A stretch of 64,000 nt of DNA from the NCBI GenBank assembly GCA_015075585.1, contig JABTUB010000001.1, positions 1,102,501-1,166,500 on the forward strand, in the 5' to 3' direction. Shown in pieces: positions 1 through 8,289 of the stretch. The translations under genes were made by a program, and so were the position numbers. This DNA comes from Chloracidobacterium sp. (GTDB lineage Bacteria; Acidobacteriota; Blastocatellia; Pyrinomonadales; Pyrinomonadaceae). Each line of letters opens with the position of its first letter. Position 1 is the first letter of the stretch. The notes under the pieces are model-generated. The model worked only from the letters and a program-made list of their open reading frames with translations, searched no databases and had not been told where the DNA came from.

Positions 1-2
1 TG

Positions 3-893
3 AAGACGAATTACGGCTACACCCTCGAAATGAAGAACGGCGGGCCTGAGCCTCTTTCGGATTTTCTCTTCAATAACCGCGTGGGGCACTGTGAATACTT
101 CGCCAGTTCGATGGTGATGATGCTACGTTCGCAAGGCATAGCGTCGCGTGTCGTTACCGGCTTTCATACCGGTGAATACAATCCGACGGCGGGCCTTTAT
201 ATCGTTCGTCAAAAATACGCACATGCGTGGGTTGAAGCATATTTCCCCGGCGCCGGATCCTGGGTAACATTCGACCCGACGCCGCCATCGTATGATCAGG
301 CGGCCGCGGGCGGCATTTTGGCGGAGATCGGAAAGTATATTGAGGCTCTGGATGCTATTTGGATACAGTACTTTGTGGCGTACGACGATCAAGGGCAGAG
401 CTCAGTAACGCGTTCTATAACTGGAAGCCTCGAACATTATTCGGCAGAGCTTGGTTCACTTTCGGTAAGCCTGCGTTCGATAATGCACGAGTGGTTCGAA
501 GATCTTCGCGGTGAGAACGGCTTGATCACCAGCATACGGGCCGTCGTTGTTGGCTTTGCCGTCATTATCGGCGCGGTCGTTCTGATACTCGGGGTTGTTC
601 GCGGTCGGCGGCGGATAGTAAAATCGATACTTTGGCAGAAACTCAAGCACAGGTTCGGCCGCCGGTCTGAAGCCTCGGTCGTGATCTTTTATGAACGTAT
701 GATCCGCTCGCTTGAGAAACAAGGCAAGGTGCGGCTTCCGCAGCAGACACCGCTCGAATTTGCATATTCTGTCGGAATGCCGGGCGCAGTGTTCGTAACC
801 GAGCGTTACAATGAAGTGCGATTTGGCAGAAAGGCCTTGTCGGAGTCGCAAATTGCGGAGATCGAGGCGTCTTTGGAGGCACTCGAACAATAG
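3..893 (+). CDS. Transglutaminase-like membrane protein, C-terminal part (TgpA/DUF4129 type), truncated by window edge
   Basis: The reading frame is open to the left edge, so the N-terminus (in this family usually several membrane helices) is missing. The visible part begins inside a transglutaminase core: the Cys of GHCEYFAS (about residue 30 from the first internal Met), the His of HAWVEAYF and the Asp of TFDPTPP form the usual Cys-His-Asp triad. A single hydrophobic helix follows (VVVGFAVIIGAVVLILGVV), then a basic stretch and a cytoplasmic tail resembling DUF4129. In this family the transglutaminase domain is extracytoplasmic and anchored by flanking helices; substrates are unknown. The lipoprotein gene at 913 follows by 19 bp and is probably co-transcribed. 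The domain call is firm, the physiological role is not. Confidence 0.85.
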   Translation, partial: KTNYGYTLEMKNGGPEPLSDFLFNNRVGHCEYFASSMVMMLRSQGIASRVVTGFHTGEYNPTAGLYIVRQKYAHAWVEAYFPGAGSWVTFDPTPPSYDQAAAGGILAEIGKYIEALDAIWIQYFVAYDDQGQSSVTRSITGSLEHYSAELGSLSVSLRSIMHEWFEDLRGENGLITSIRAVVVGFAVIIGAVVLILGVVRGRRRIVKSILWQKLKHRFGRRSEASVVIFYERMIRSLEKQGKVRLPQQTPLEFAYSVGMPGAVFVTERYNEVRFGRKALSESQIAEIEASLEALEQ

Positions 894-912
894 TTGAACA
901 GGAGCGTTACGT

Positions 913-1725
913 ATGAAATTGAAACCTGGCGGTCTCGCCGCTGCTGCAGCCGTTTTGATGGTCGTTCTCGGATGCAGCTTGAGCAAATTCATGCCGTCCA
1001 CCGGCAATTCGGCTACAAATTCGGGTGTTTCTAATTCCGGCGTGCCCAGTAACGACGGGCATACGGCGGGCGCCGCCACGGGGCTTTGCAGCAACGCATA
1101 TTTTCCTGTCGGGCCGGATATTTCGCGTAAATATCGAATCACCTATGCAAAAGGGCCGCTGCAAGAGCGGGAATACACGGAAAAAATCTCGAATATCGCT
1201 GACGAAGGGTTCACGGTCGATTCGGATTTCGGCAATGTCAGCTCTCATATCAACTGGAAGTGCACGGCCGAAGGCCTGCTTGCAGTCCAATATGACAATT
1301 CTATCGATATGGAAAAGAGCGGCACCATGGCGAAGATCGATACCTTGGATAGCAGCGGTGTAACGATCCCTCAAGATGGACGCTTCGTACCGGGGGCAAA
1401 TTGGTCGGCCGAGTACCATGTCCGCGAAACCATAAACGGCCCTAACGACGCTCAAATAGGCAGCGGTGAAGGAAAAGTGGGGCAAAACGCACAGGTGATA
1501 GGTACGGAGTCGGTTACGGTTCCGGCGGGAACCTTCGATGCCGTCAAGGTCGAGATCAAAACTGAATTGGATATTACGGTCAAAGTAAAAGGTATTACGG
1601 TACCCGTTAAGACGGACATGAAGACGACGGTGTGGTTTGCAAAGGACGTAGGTATCGTGAAGAACATAACAAAAACAGGGGTCATCACTGAAGCGACGAC
1701 TGAGCTTATGTCGTTCTCTAAGTAG
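913..1725 (+). CDS. Secreted lipoprotein with TapB/DUF3108-like beta domain
   Basis: A 270-aa protein with a type II signal peptide: a basic start, hydrophobic AAAAVLMVVLG and lipobox Cys at about residue 17 (VLGCSL). A low-complexity Ser/Asn/Gly linker follows, then a beta-rich domain from about residue 60 starting YFPVGPDISRKYRITY and ending with VPAGTFDAVKVEIKTE and TTVWFAKDVGIVKN. That pattern is typical of TapB/DUF3108-like periplasmic proteins, whose biochemical role is not established. ATG 913 is supported by AGGAG at 899-903. The stop lies 7 bp before rimO, which suggests co-transcription without implying a related function. Confidence 0.75.
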   Translation: MKLKPGGLAAAAAVLMVVLGCSLSKFMPSTGNSATNSGVSNSGVPSNDGHTAGAATGLCSNAYFPVGPDISRKYRITYAKGPLQEREYTEKISNIADEGFTVDSDFGNVSSHINWKCTAEGLLAVQYDNSIDMEKSGTMAKIDTLDSSGVTIPQDGRFVPGANWSAEYHVRETINGPNDAQIGSGEGKVGQNAQVIGTESVTVPAGTFDAVKVEIKTELDITVKVKGITVPVKTDMKTTVWFAKDVGIVKNITKTGVITEATTELMSFSK

Positions 1726-1732
1726 TATTTGA

Positions 1733-3097
1733 ATGAAAAAGGTTGGTTTTATCAGTCTTGGGTGTCCTAAGAATCTCGTTGACAGCGAGGTGATGATGGG
1801 TACGCTTGCCGAGCACGGTTACGAGATCACGAGTGATGCTGCAGAGGCTGACACGGTCGTGATCAATACGTGCGGCTTTATCGAGTCGGCAAAGCAGGAA
1901 TCGATAGATGCCATCCTCGAAGCAGCGCGCTGGAAAGAGGAAGGGAAAACAGGCCGTGTGGTCGTTGCCGGCTGTCTGGTCGAGCGTTATCGCGACGACC
2001 TGATCCGCGAGATGCCTGAGATCGATGCATTCATCGGCACATCGCAGTTGACTCAGATCACGCGGGCGGCAGATGCGGAATACGATGCGAAAAAGCTGAC
2101 CATTACTCCGATCGGCAACAAATCCTCGACATTTCTCTATGACGAACACACGCCGAGAATGCGTGCAACGCAAAAACATACAGCATTCATAAAGATCGCC
2201 GAGGGCTGTGACCGTCCATGTTCGTTTTGTGCGATACCTTCGATGCGGGGAAGTTTTCGCTCACGCACGCCCGAGTCGATACTAAATGAGGCACGTCAGC
2301 TTGCCGATGACGGCGTGAAGGAGATCACACTTGTTGCTCAGGACAGCTCGCGTTACGGTGAGGACCGCGGCGAGGTCGATGCACTTGCAAGGCTTCTACG
2401 GTCGCTTGGCGAGATCGAAGGCATCGAGTGGATCAGGCCTATGTATGCCTTTCCGACGCATATTTCGCCTGCGTTCCTGTCGGCAATCGCTGAGACGGCA
2501 AAGGTTACAAAATACCTCGATATGCCGCTCCAGCACGCCTCGCGAAATGTACTCAAGCTAATGAAACGCGGCGGAACCCGAGAAAGCCTTGAACGATTGA
2601 TCGGCCGAGTTCGGGACGCAGTTCCCGGTATCGCGATCAGGACGACCTTCATAACTGGCTTTCCCGGTGAGACCGAGGAGGACTTTGAAGAATTGGTCAA
2701 ATTCATCCGTAACTGCCGTTTCGATAATGTCGGTGTTTTTACGTATTCGGATGAAGAGGGTACGGCTGCCTATGATCTGCCGGATAAGGTTGATGCGAGG
2801 GTTGCAAAAAGGCGGCGAGACCGCCTTATGCAAGAGCAGGCAAAGATCAGCAAGCAGCTCAATCAAGCTAAGGTCGGCAAGACGTTCAAGGTGATGTTCG
2901 AAGGAATATCGCAGGAATCCGATCTGCTGTTCCAAGGGCGGCTGCAAGGGCAAGCACAGGAGATCGACGGATATATCCTTATAAATGATATGCCTGACGG
3001 CTTCGAACCTGTCATTGGTGCGATCTACGATGTCGAGATCACCGAAGCATACGAATATGACCTTATCGGGCGCATTTCAGCTCCTGATGCGGGCTAG
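1733..3097 (+). CDS. rimO: Ribosomal protein uS12 methylthiotransferase RimO
   Basis: A 454-aa cytoplasmic radical-SAM enzyme that methylthiolates an aspartate of ribosomal protein S12. The N-terminal UPF0004 domain carries the three auxiliary-cluster cysteines (about C11 in SLGCPKN, C47 in NTCGFI, C81 in VAGCLVERY). The radical-SAM cluster motif CxxxCxxC is at about C159, C163 and C166 (GCDRPCSFCAIP). A C-terminal TRAM domain ends the protein. Full length, with all six cysteines present. RimO is preferred over MiaB because of the SLGCPKNLVDSE start and the YAFPTH segment. About 165 bp separates it from glnA. Confidence 0.95.
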   Translation: MKKVGFISLGCPKNLVDSEVMMGTLAEHGYEITSDAAEADTVVINTCGFIESAKQESIDAILEAARWKEEGKTGRVVVAGCLVERYRDDLIREMPEIDAFIGTSQLTQITRAADAEYDAKKLTITPIGNKSSTFLYDEHTPRMRATQKHTAFIKIAEGCDRPCSFCAIPSMRGSFRSRTPESILNEARQLADDGVKEITLVAQDSSRYGEDRGEVDALARLLRSLGEIEGIEWIRPMYAFPTHISPAFLSAIAETAKVTKYLDMPLQHASRNVLKLMKRGGTRESLERLIGRVRDAVPGIAIRTTFITGFPGETEEDFEELVKFIRNCRFDNVGVFTYSDEEGTAAYDLPDKVDARVAKRRRDRLMQEQAKISKQLNQAKVGKTFKVMFEGISQESDLLFQGRLQGQAQEIDGYILINDMPDGFEPVIGAIYDVEITEAYEYDLIGRISAPDAG

Positions 3098-3263
3098 AGG
3101 CCGATACGATCTTATTGGAAACGCTCCGATTGGGCTGAACACCTCCAACCCCTCGCATACTTCGCAAAATTTCCTTTTGGGTTGACCGATAAATAGGTTA
3201 AAATCTCAAGTTTGCGGCAAGCCCTTTTGAAGGGCTGCGGCCATTTTTGGATCAGGAGATCAA

Positions 3264-4685
3264 ATGAACCCGAAAACAATACTTACATATGCGACCGACC
3301 AGGAGGCGAAGTTCGTTTCACTAAGATTCACGGATCTAATCGGCTCTTGGCATCATCTGACATTTCCGATCGACCGCCTCGATGAGGACAGCTTTGAAGA
3401 CGGCTTCGGATTCGATGCTTCGAGTTTGCGCGGATGGGCCGCTATCCATGAATCGGATATGCTGCTGATACCTGACCCGTCGAGGTTCTGGATCGATCCG
3501 TTCATCGATGATACAACGCTCTGCCTGATCGCGAACGCTGTCGATCCGATAACGAAAGAAGGTTATTGGCTTGATCCGCGTTCTGTCGCGCAGCGTGCCG
3601 AAAGCTATCTTAAGTTCACCGGTTTGGCCGACACTATTTATATAGGCCCCGAAGCTGAATTTTTTATCTTCGATCAAGTGAATTATCACAATGAACAGCA
3701 CTCGGCCGGCTATCGAATCGAAAGCGATGAAGGGCATTGGAACAGCAAGCGCGAGGGCGATGCTCAGTTTCCCAACAACGGATATCATATCCGAGCAAAA
3801 GAAGGGTATGTCCCGGTCGCTCCGCTCGATACTTTGATCGATCTGCGAAATACGATCTCGGCGGTTCTGGCCGAAGTTGGCATCTCCGTAGAGTGCCATC
3901 ATCACGAAGTTGCCACCGCCGGACAATGTGAGATCGATTTTCGCTTCTCAAATCTCCTACACACGGCCGATAACTTGATGCTTTTCAAGTACATAGTCAA
4001 GAATACTGCCCATGCGGCAGGGAAGACGGCAACCTTTATGCCGAAGCCGCTCTACGGCGATAACGGCTCGGGAATGCACTGTCATCAATCGCTCTGGAAG
4101 GACGGCGAACCGCTGTTCGCGGGTGATCAATACGCCGGGCTTTCGGAAATGGCGAAATTCTACATCGGCGGACTGCTGAAACACGCACCGGCCCTAGTGG
4201 GCCTCGCGGCCCCGACTACCAACAGCTACAAACGGCTGGTTCCGCATTTCGAGGCTCCGGTGAATCTCGCATACTCGGCACGCAATCGCTCCGCAGCCGT
4301 TCGCATTCCGATGTTCTCGTCGTCGCCAAAAGCGAAGCGGCTCGAATTCCGCCCGCCGGATCCGTCGTGCAATCCGTATCTGACGTTCGCGGCATTGCTG
4401 ATGGCTGGCCTCGACGGTATTCAGAATCGCATCGATCCCGGCGAGCCTCTCGATAAGGATATTTACGATCTGCCGCCGGAAGAACTCGCGAACGTGCCTT
4501 CGCTGCCGGGAAGCCTTGATGAAGCGTTGACCGCACTTGAAAATGACCATGAATTCCTGCTTAAGGGTGACGTTTTTACAAGCTCATTGATCGAGCGATG
4601 GATATCTTACAAACGCAACAGCGAGATCACACCGATGCGGCTGCGCCCGCATCCGCTTGAGTTCTCAATGTATTACGACGTTTGA
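3264..4685 (+). CDS. glnA: Type I glutamine synthetase
   Basis: A 473-aa enzyme that makes glutamine from glutamate, ammonia and ATP; family members form cytosolic dodecamers. Visible signatures are the beta-grasp region FDASSLRGW, the metal-binding [18 protein letters not shown], and the ATP/glutamate region around [10 protein letters not shown] and NRSAAVRIP. Tyr401 lies in DIYDLPPEE, the position adenylylated by GlnE in the GSI-beta subgroup, so activity may be covalently regulated, although glnE is not in this window. The start has a good AGGAG (3255-3259). The 5' leader contains a short hairpin (AGCCC/GGGCT) of unknown relevance. Confidence 0.97.
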   Translation: MNPKTILTYATDQEAKFVSLRFTDLIGSWHHLTFPIDRLDEDSFEDGFGFDASSLRGWAAIHESDMLLIPDPSRFWIDPFIDDTTLCLIANAVDPITKEGYWLDPRSVAQRAESYLKFTGLADTIYIGPEAEFFIFDQVNYHNEQHSAGYRIESDEGHWNSKREGDAQFPNNGYHIRAKEGYVPVAPLDTLIDLRNTISAVLAEVGISVECHHHEVATAGQCEIDFRFSNLLHTADNLMLFKYIVKNTAHAAGKTATFMPKPLYGDNGSGMHCHQSLWKDGEPLFAGDQYAGLSEMAKFYIGGLLKHAPALVGLAAPTTNSYKRLVPHFEAPVNLAYSARNRSAAVRIPMFSSSPKAKRLEFRPPDPSCNPYLTFAALLMAGLDGIQNRIDPGEPLDKDIYDLPPEELANVPSLPGSLDEALTALENDHEFLLKGDVFTSSLIERWISYKRNSEITPMRLRPHPLEFSMYYDV

Positions 4686-4725
4686 TGCAGGTTTTTACGA
4701 TCTGAAACCAGAGGCTACAAACATA

Positions 4726-5352
4726 ATGAAGTTGATCTACCCGATGCTTTTCGCGGCGGCTTTGAGTTTTGGAGCGTGTTCGTCCGCGCCGGCAACTGAC
4801 AATACTGCAGCACCGCATTCTGCATCTAATACCACAACGGGGCAACGCGCCGTTCCCGAACAGCCGGCCGCGAACGGCGGCAACATCAGCCCGACAGCGG
4901 GCCAACCGTCAGTTGCCTCAAATACGACTCCCGACGCAAGTGCGGCAAATGCCGATATGGCCTCTAAGGGGCCCGCCGGGCAAATTGATCCGGTCAACGG
5001 CCGTCGAAGGATCGTCGATACGCCTGCGATGGGACCTATCCCGCCGCCTCCTGTTGTCCCGGCACCGGAAAATTCGACGATGAGTTCAACGATGAACAAG
5101 AGTGGCCAGTTTGTCGAGACCCGCACTTTTAAGAGCGATCCGCAATTGCTTAAGGTCGAGCGCACTTGGCAAAGCCCGCAAAAGTCCACGATAAAATATT
5201 GGCTGCGAAACGGGCGGACCCTGTCCGCACCCGGCGATCGTATAAGGGATCTGGCGACCGTTTCGTCCAATGATCTGCTTGCAAATGCAGGTATCTCGCG
5301 GCCGGCGGCGAAGCGCACCGACCCGAATGACCCGACAGGCGCAAAACAATAG
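4726..5352 (+). CDS. Putative lipoprotein, unknown function
   Basis: I chose ATG 4726, not an upstream in-frame codon inside glnA, because it gives a clean lipoprotein signal peptide: MKLIYPMLFAAALSFGAC with Cys18 as the lipidated residue. The mature protein (about 190 aa) starts with a long Ala/Thr/Ser/Pro-rich low-complexity stretch. It ends with a compact region (KSGQFVETRTFKSDPQLLKVERTW, interrupted here by continuing KSTIKYWLRNGRTLSAPG) that could be a small folded domain. I do not recognise the family. It follows glnA by 40 bp with no visible terminator, so read-through is likely. Confidence 0.65.
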   Translation: MKLIYPMLFAAALSFGACSSAPATDNTAAPHSASNTTTGQRAVPEQPAANGGNISPTAGQPSVASNTTPDASAANADMASKGPAGQIDPVNGRRRIVDTPAMGPIPPPPVVPAPENSTMSSTMNKSGQFVETRTFKSDPQLLKVERTWQSPQKSTIKYWLRNGRTLSAPGDRIRDLATVSSNDLLANAGISRPAAKRTDPNDPTGAKQ

Positions 5353-5383
5353 ATCGAAAATTCGGGTATAATCGATCCGAGAT

Positions 5384-5671
5384 ATGGATAAGTTCAGTAT
5401 CATTTGTCCTTGTTGCGAAGCATCACTGACGATCGATGCCGAAACCGGAGCCTTGCTTGCGCATGAAGAAAAGAAGAAGGTTACGGGATCGTTCGAGGAT
5501 CTAAAGGGCGAGTTGGACAAGCAAAAGCAGCAGCGTGACCAGATATTCGCACAGGAATTATCCTCGATGAAAGACCGCGAACGTTTGCTTGAAGAAAAAT
5601 TCAAAGAAGCGTTGAAACGGGCGGATACGTCGGACGATACGCCGTTCCGCAATCCGCTCGACATGGAATGA
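5384..5671 (+). CDS. Small Cys-motif coiled-coil protein, conserved hypothetical
   Basis: A 95-aa acidic and basic protein. The N-terminus FSIICPCCEASLTID resembles one half of a zinc ribbon, with only one Cys cluster. Residues about 30-80 are strongly helical and charged (Glu/Lys/Gln heptads), likely a coiled coil and thus probably an oligomer. A TATAAT at 5367-5372, 11 bp before the ATG, could be a -10 box, but I see no good -35. The gene ends 7 bp before the pyrF ATG. The function is unknown; metal binding is a guess from the CPCC motif. Confidence 0.6.
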   Translation: MDKFSIICPCCEASLTIDAETGALLAHEEKKKVTGSFEDLKGELDKQKQQRDQIFAQELSSMKDRERLLEEKFKEALKRADTSDDTPFRNPLDME

Positions 5672-5678
5672 TCATTTG

Positions 5679-6428
5679 ATGACCAACGCCTCATTTTCCA
5701 TGCAGCCGAACGATATCAGGTCAAAGGTCATCGTTGCTCTCGACGTGGCGGATAGAGATGCCGCATTGAAGATCGTTGATGAGCTGCATGGAAGGGTCGG
5801 CGCTTTCAAGGTCGGCCTGCAGCTCTTCACTACTGCGGGGCCGTCTTTTGTACGCGAATTGGCTGACCGCGGCGAAGATGTCTTCTTGGATCTGAAGTTC
5901 CATGATATTCCGAACACTGTTTCGTCAGCATCCGTTTCGGCTGCCGAACTTGGAGTATGGATGCTCAATGTTCACGCTGCCGGCGGCAGCGAAATGATGC
6001 GCAGAACGGCTCGAACGGTTCGTTCAGTATGTGCGGAGGCAGGGCTTCGCAGCCCTCTGTTGATAGGTGTGACCGTGCTGACAAGTTCGGACAGCCGCAC
6101 ACTTTCTGAGGTCGGCGTCGAGTCATCAGCGGCCGAGCAGGTCGTTCGGCTTGCGGTTTTGACTAAGAATGCGGGTTTTGACGGCGTTGTTGCGTCAGCT
6201 CAAGAGGCGGCTGCGATACGTGCCGCTTGCGGCGATGATCTCTTGATCGTAACGCCGGGAATTCGTCCGAAAGATGCAACGTTCGACGACCAAAAGCGTG
6301 TAATGACCCTCGGCGGTGCTATCGCTGCCGGCTCATCGTACGTCGTGGTCGGCAGGCCCATTATCGCGGCATCTGATCGTGTCGCAGCACTTGAGTCCCT
6401 TATTTACGAGGCAAATGGCCGGAATTAG
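5679..6428 (+). CDS. pyrF: Orotidine 5'-phosphate decarboxylase
   Basis: A 249-aa TIM-barrel enzyme for the last step of UMP synthesis (OMP to UMP). The catalytic DxKxxD motif is visible as D71, K73 and D76 in FLDLKFHDIPNTV. The C-terminal phosphate-binding motif appears as TPGIRP followed by GSSYVVVGRPI. ATG 5679 is preferred over the TTG immediately before it; a second in-frame ATG lies seven codons downstream, just before the conserved core (QPNDIRSKVIVALD). The length fits the family. The next gene follows immediately, so these genes are probably co-transcribed. Confidence 0.95.
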   Translation: MTNASFSMQPNDIRSKVIVALDVADRDAALKIVDELHGRVGAFKVGLQLFTTAGPSFVRELADRGEDVFLDLKFHDIPNTVSSASVSAAELGVWMLNVHAAGGSEMMRRTARTVRSVCAEAGLRSPLLIGVTVLTSSDSRTLSEVGVESSAAEQVVRLAVLTKNAGFDGVVASAQEAAAIRAACGDDLLIVTPGIRPKDATFDDQKRVMTLGGAIAAGSSYVVVGRPIIAASDRVAALESLIYEANGRN

Positions 6429-6441
6429 GAAGTTACATATT

Positions 6442-7935
6442 GTGAACAAGGTGTTTTGGCGGCTGATGCTGGCGGCTGCGTTTGCGGCCTGCATTTACAG
6501 CACCGCCGCTGCACAGAGCGCCGAGGATACGGCTGAGCCGTCATCCATTTTTCGTGTCGGCGAGAAGCTTTCATACAACGTCTCGTACAGCAACCTGGAT
6601 AATGTGGCATTCTTGGAATTCCAAGTGGTCTCCGACGGCAGGCTTCAAGGGCGCCGAGCAGTGGAGCTGCGTTCAAGATCGAAAACCTTTGATATCGTGA
6701 GTGCAGCGTTCGCGATGATCGACGAATCGCGTATCGTTTATGCGGCACCGGATACGGGGCTGCCGCTCTACATTAAAAGCACGAATGATGCCGTGGTGAT
6801 ACCGAGCGAGCGGATAACCAACAACCTGAATATTGCTGAACCGCCGCTTGACCTCGTAACGCTTGTTTACAGGCTTCGCGCGGCTGCCGGTATAGGAACA
6901 TTCATATTTAGTGAGAATGGCCAAACCTACACACTTACCGCACAGCCAAGCGGTTCAGAGAAAATATCAACTGACAGCGGCGATTTTGACGCGGCGATCT
7001 CGCTTATCCAAAGCACGTTCTTTGACGAACTCGGCGTAAAAGACCTGCGCGTTGGCTTTTCGACTGATGAGAGGCACCTCCCGGTGCTTATCCGATTCAA
7101 TACGTCGAAAGGGCCGTTCACCGCGAAATTGTCAGGCCTTGTCGAACCCGTGCCGGCCGCAGTAAAGCCGACACCGACACCTGCTGCCACACCCGTGCCG
7201 AGGCCAACGCCGAAGCCGATACCCACGCCTACACCGTATATCCGGAACCAACCGCTGCTCAGTGAGCTGGCATTCTTGTTGGGCGAGAAACTCGAATATA
7301 AGATAGGCCTCGGCGGACGATATGTCGCTGATATGACGATGCAGGCAAGGGAGCGGACGCTCTTCAACGGCCGCGACAGTCTGCTTCTTATTGCCGAGAT
7401 CAATGCCGCCGCAGCCGATCAAAAGGCTCTTCACAAAGGGGACATGATGAGTACCAGAGTGAATCCCGACACGCTCGTACCGTTTAATTTTGACATCAAA
7501 GCGGGCGGTTCGATGGCTTCGCTTACCCAATCGCTCACATTCGATGCGCAGACGGGCAGCGTATCTTACGGAGGCGGAAAGGCCGATGTGCCTGTCGGTA
7601 CGCACGATATGTTATCGCTGCTATACGCAATGCGCTCCTTTAACCTGAAACGCAGCAAGGACTCGACAAATCCTGTGAACGATACGCGAGTTGCTGTATT
7701 TTGGATTGATAAGCCCTATATTTTCCGCCTGATGCCTGGCGATGCAGAGACGATCACGATCGGCGGCCAAAAGGTCCTCGCTCAATCTGTAACGGTGAAC
7801 ACCGGAAATCCGCAGATAGATGTTTTCGGGATCAAGGTTTGGCTGTCGCTCGACAGCAGCTGCGTGCCTCTGCGGGTGAACATCGGCCAATACCAAGCTG
7901 ATCTCGTCATCAAAGACGCTTCACTGTACAAGTAA
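6442..7935 (+). CDS. Secreted protein with two DUF3108-like domains
   Basis: Start chosen at GTG 6442: AGGAAG (6428-6433) is well spaced, and the start gives a clear signal peptide (VFWRLMLAAAFAACIYSTAAAQ). An in-frame ATG at 6415 would overlap pyrF. The protein has two similar beta-rich halves, each opening with a GEKLSYNV/GEKLEYKI motif, the hallmark of DUF3108-like periplasmic proteins. They are joined by a Pro/Thr-rich linker at about residues 240-265 (PTPTPAATPVPRPTPKP). The tandem duplication is visible in the sequence. Function unknown; an envelope location is inferred. Confidence 0.75.
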   Translation: MNKVFWRLMLAAAFAACIYSTAAAQSAEDTAEPSSIFRVGEKLSYNVSYSNLDNVAFLEFQVVSDGRLQGRRAVELRSRSKTFDIVSAAFAMIDESRIVYAAPDTGLPLYIKSTNDAVVIPSERITNNLNIAEPPLDLVTLVYRLRAAAGIGTFIFSENGQTYTLTAQPSGSEKISTDSGDFDAAISLIQSTFFDELGVKDLRVGFSTDERHLPVLIRFNTSKGPFTAKLSGLVEPVPAAVKPTPTPAATPVPRPTPKPIPTPTPYIRNQPLLSELAFLLGEKLEYKIGLGGRYVADMTMQARERTLFNGRDSLLLIAEINAAAADQKALHKGDMMSTRVNPDTLVPFNFDIKAGGSMASLTQSLTFDAQTGSVSYGGGKADVPVGTHDMLSLLYAMRSFNLKRSKDSTNPVNDTRVAVFWIDKPYIFRLMPGDAETITIGGQKVLAQSVTVNTGNPQIDVFGIKVWLSLDSSCVPLRVNIGQYQADLVIKDASLYK

Positions 7936-7982
7936 CTTCTCGCTGCCGTCGCTGAAAAAAGTTTTCTCCGCTTGTAATTTGA

Positions 7983-8015
7983 AATTGAAAACTGCTTTCA
8001 ATTAGGCTAAACTAA
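7983..8015 (+). promoter_or_regulatory. Promoter with embedded palindromic operator for the feo operon
   Basis: The sequence shows a perfect 8-bp inverted repeat AATTGAAA-N5-TTTCAATT (7983-8003), overlapping TTGAAA (7985-7990, -35) and followed 17 bp later by TAAACT (8008-8013, -10). TTAGGCTAAACTAA at 8002-8015 partly resembles a DtxR/IdeR half-site pattern. An iron-responsive repressor (Fur or DtxR family) is the natural expectation upstream of feoAB, but which family binds is inference. Confidence 0.5.
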
Positions 8016-8039
8016 TGCTTTACGGATCATCGAAGAACG

Positions 8040-8285
8040 ATGGAAAAAGAATCAGAGTTAAACAGGACGCTAAACGAGACGCCGCTCGGGTGTGAGGCCC
8101 GGGTCGTTGCGGTAAACGGAAATGACGGTATCACGCGCAGGCTGCTTGAGATGGGCGTCATTCCGGGTGTCGTTTTGCGTGTCGTAAAGGCGGCACCTTT
8201 CGGTGATCCTATCGAAGTGCATTTGAGGGGCTATAGTCTTGCGATCCGCCGCAGCGAAGCAAGTTCGATCGAGGTCGCTGCCTGA
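8040..8285 (+). CDS. feoA: Ferrous iron transport protein A
   Basis: An 81-aa cytosolic SH3-like protein that works with FeoB. Conserved features are ITRRLLEMGVIPG (residues about 36-48), the following beta strands VLRVVKAAPFGDPIEVHLRGYSLA (shortened here to its outline) and a final acidic turn. Its stop is 4 bp before the feoB start, giving the usual feoA-feoB-small-protein operon. Expression is expected to be driven by the palindrome-containing promoter just upstream. Confidence 0.93.
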   Translation: MEKESELNRTLNETPLGCEARVVAVNGNDGITRRLLEMGVIPGVVLRVVKAAPFGDPIEVHLRGYSLAIRRSEASSIEVAA

Positions 8286-8289
8286 GTCG

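Noticed and set aside
456..1142. A long minus-strand frame across the transglutaminase and lipoprotein genes
   Set aside because: It lies opposite two well-supported genes, and its residues are Arg/Cys/Phe-rich as expected from antisense of GC-rich coding DNA.
3175..3204. A sigma-70 promoter for glnA
   Set aside because: TAAAAT at 3199-3204 is a fair -10, but TTGACC at 3182-3187 is only 11 bp away and the 17-bp position holds only TTTTGG-like sequence.
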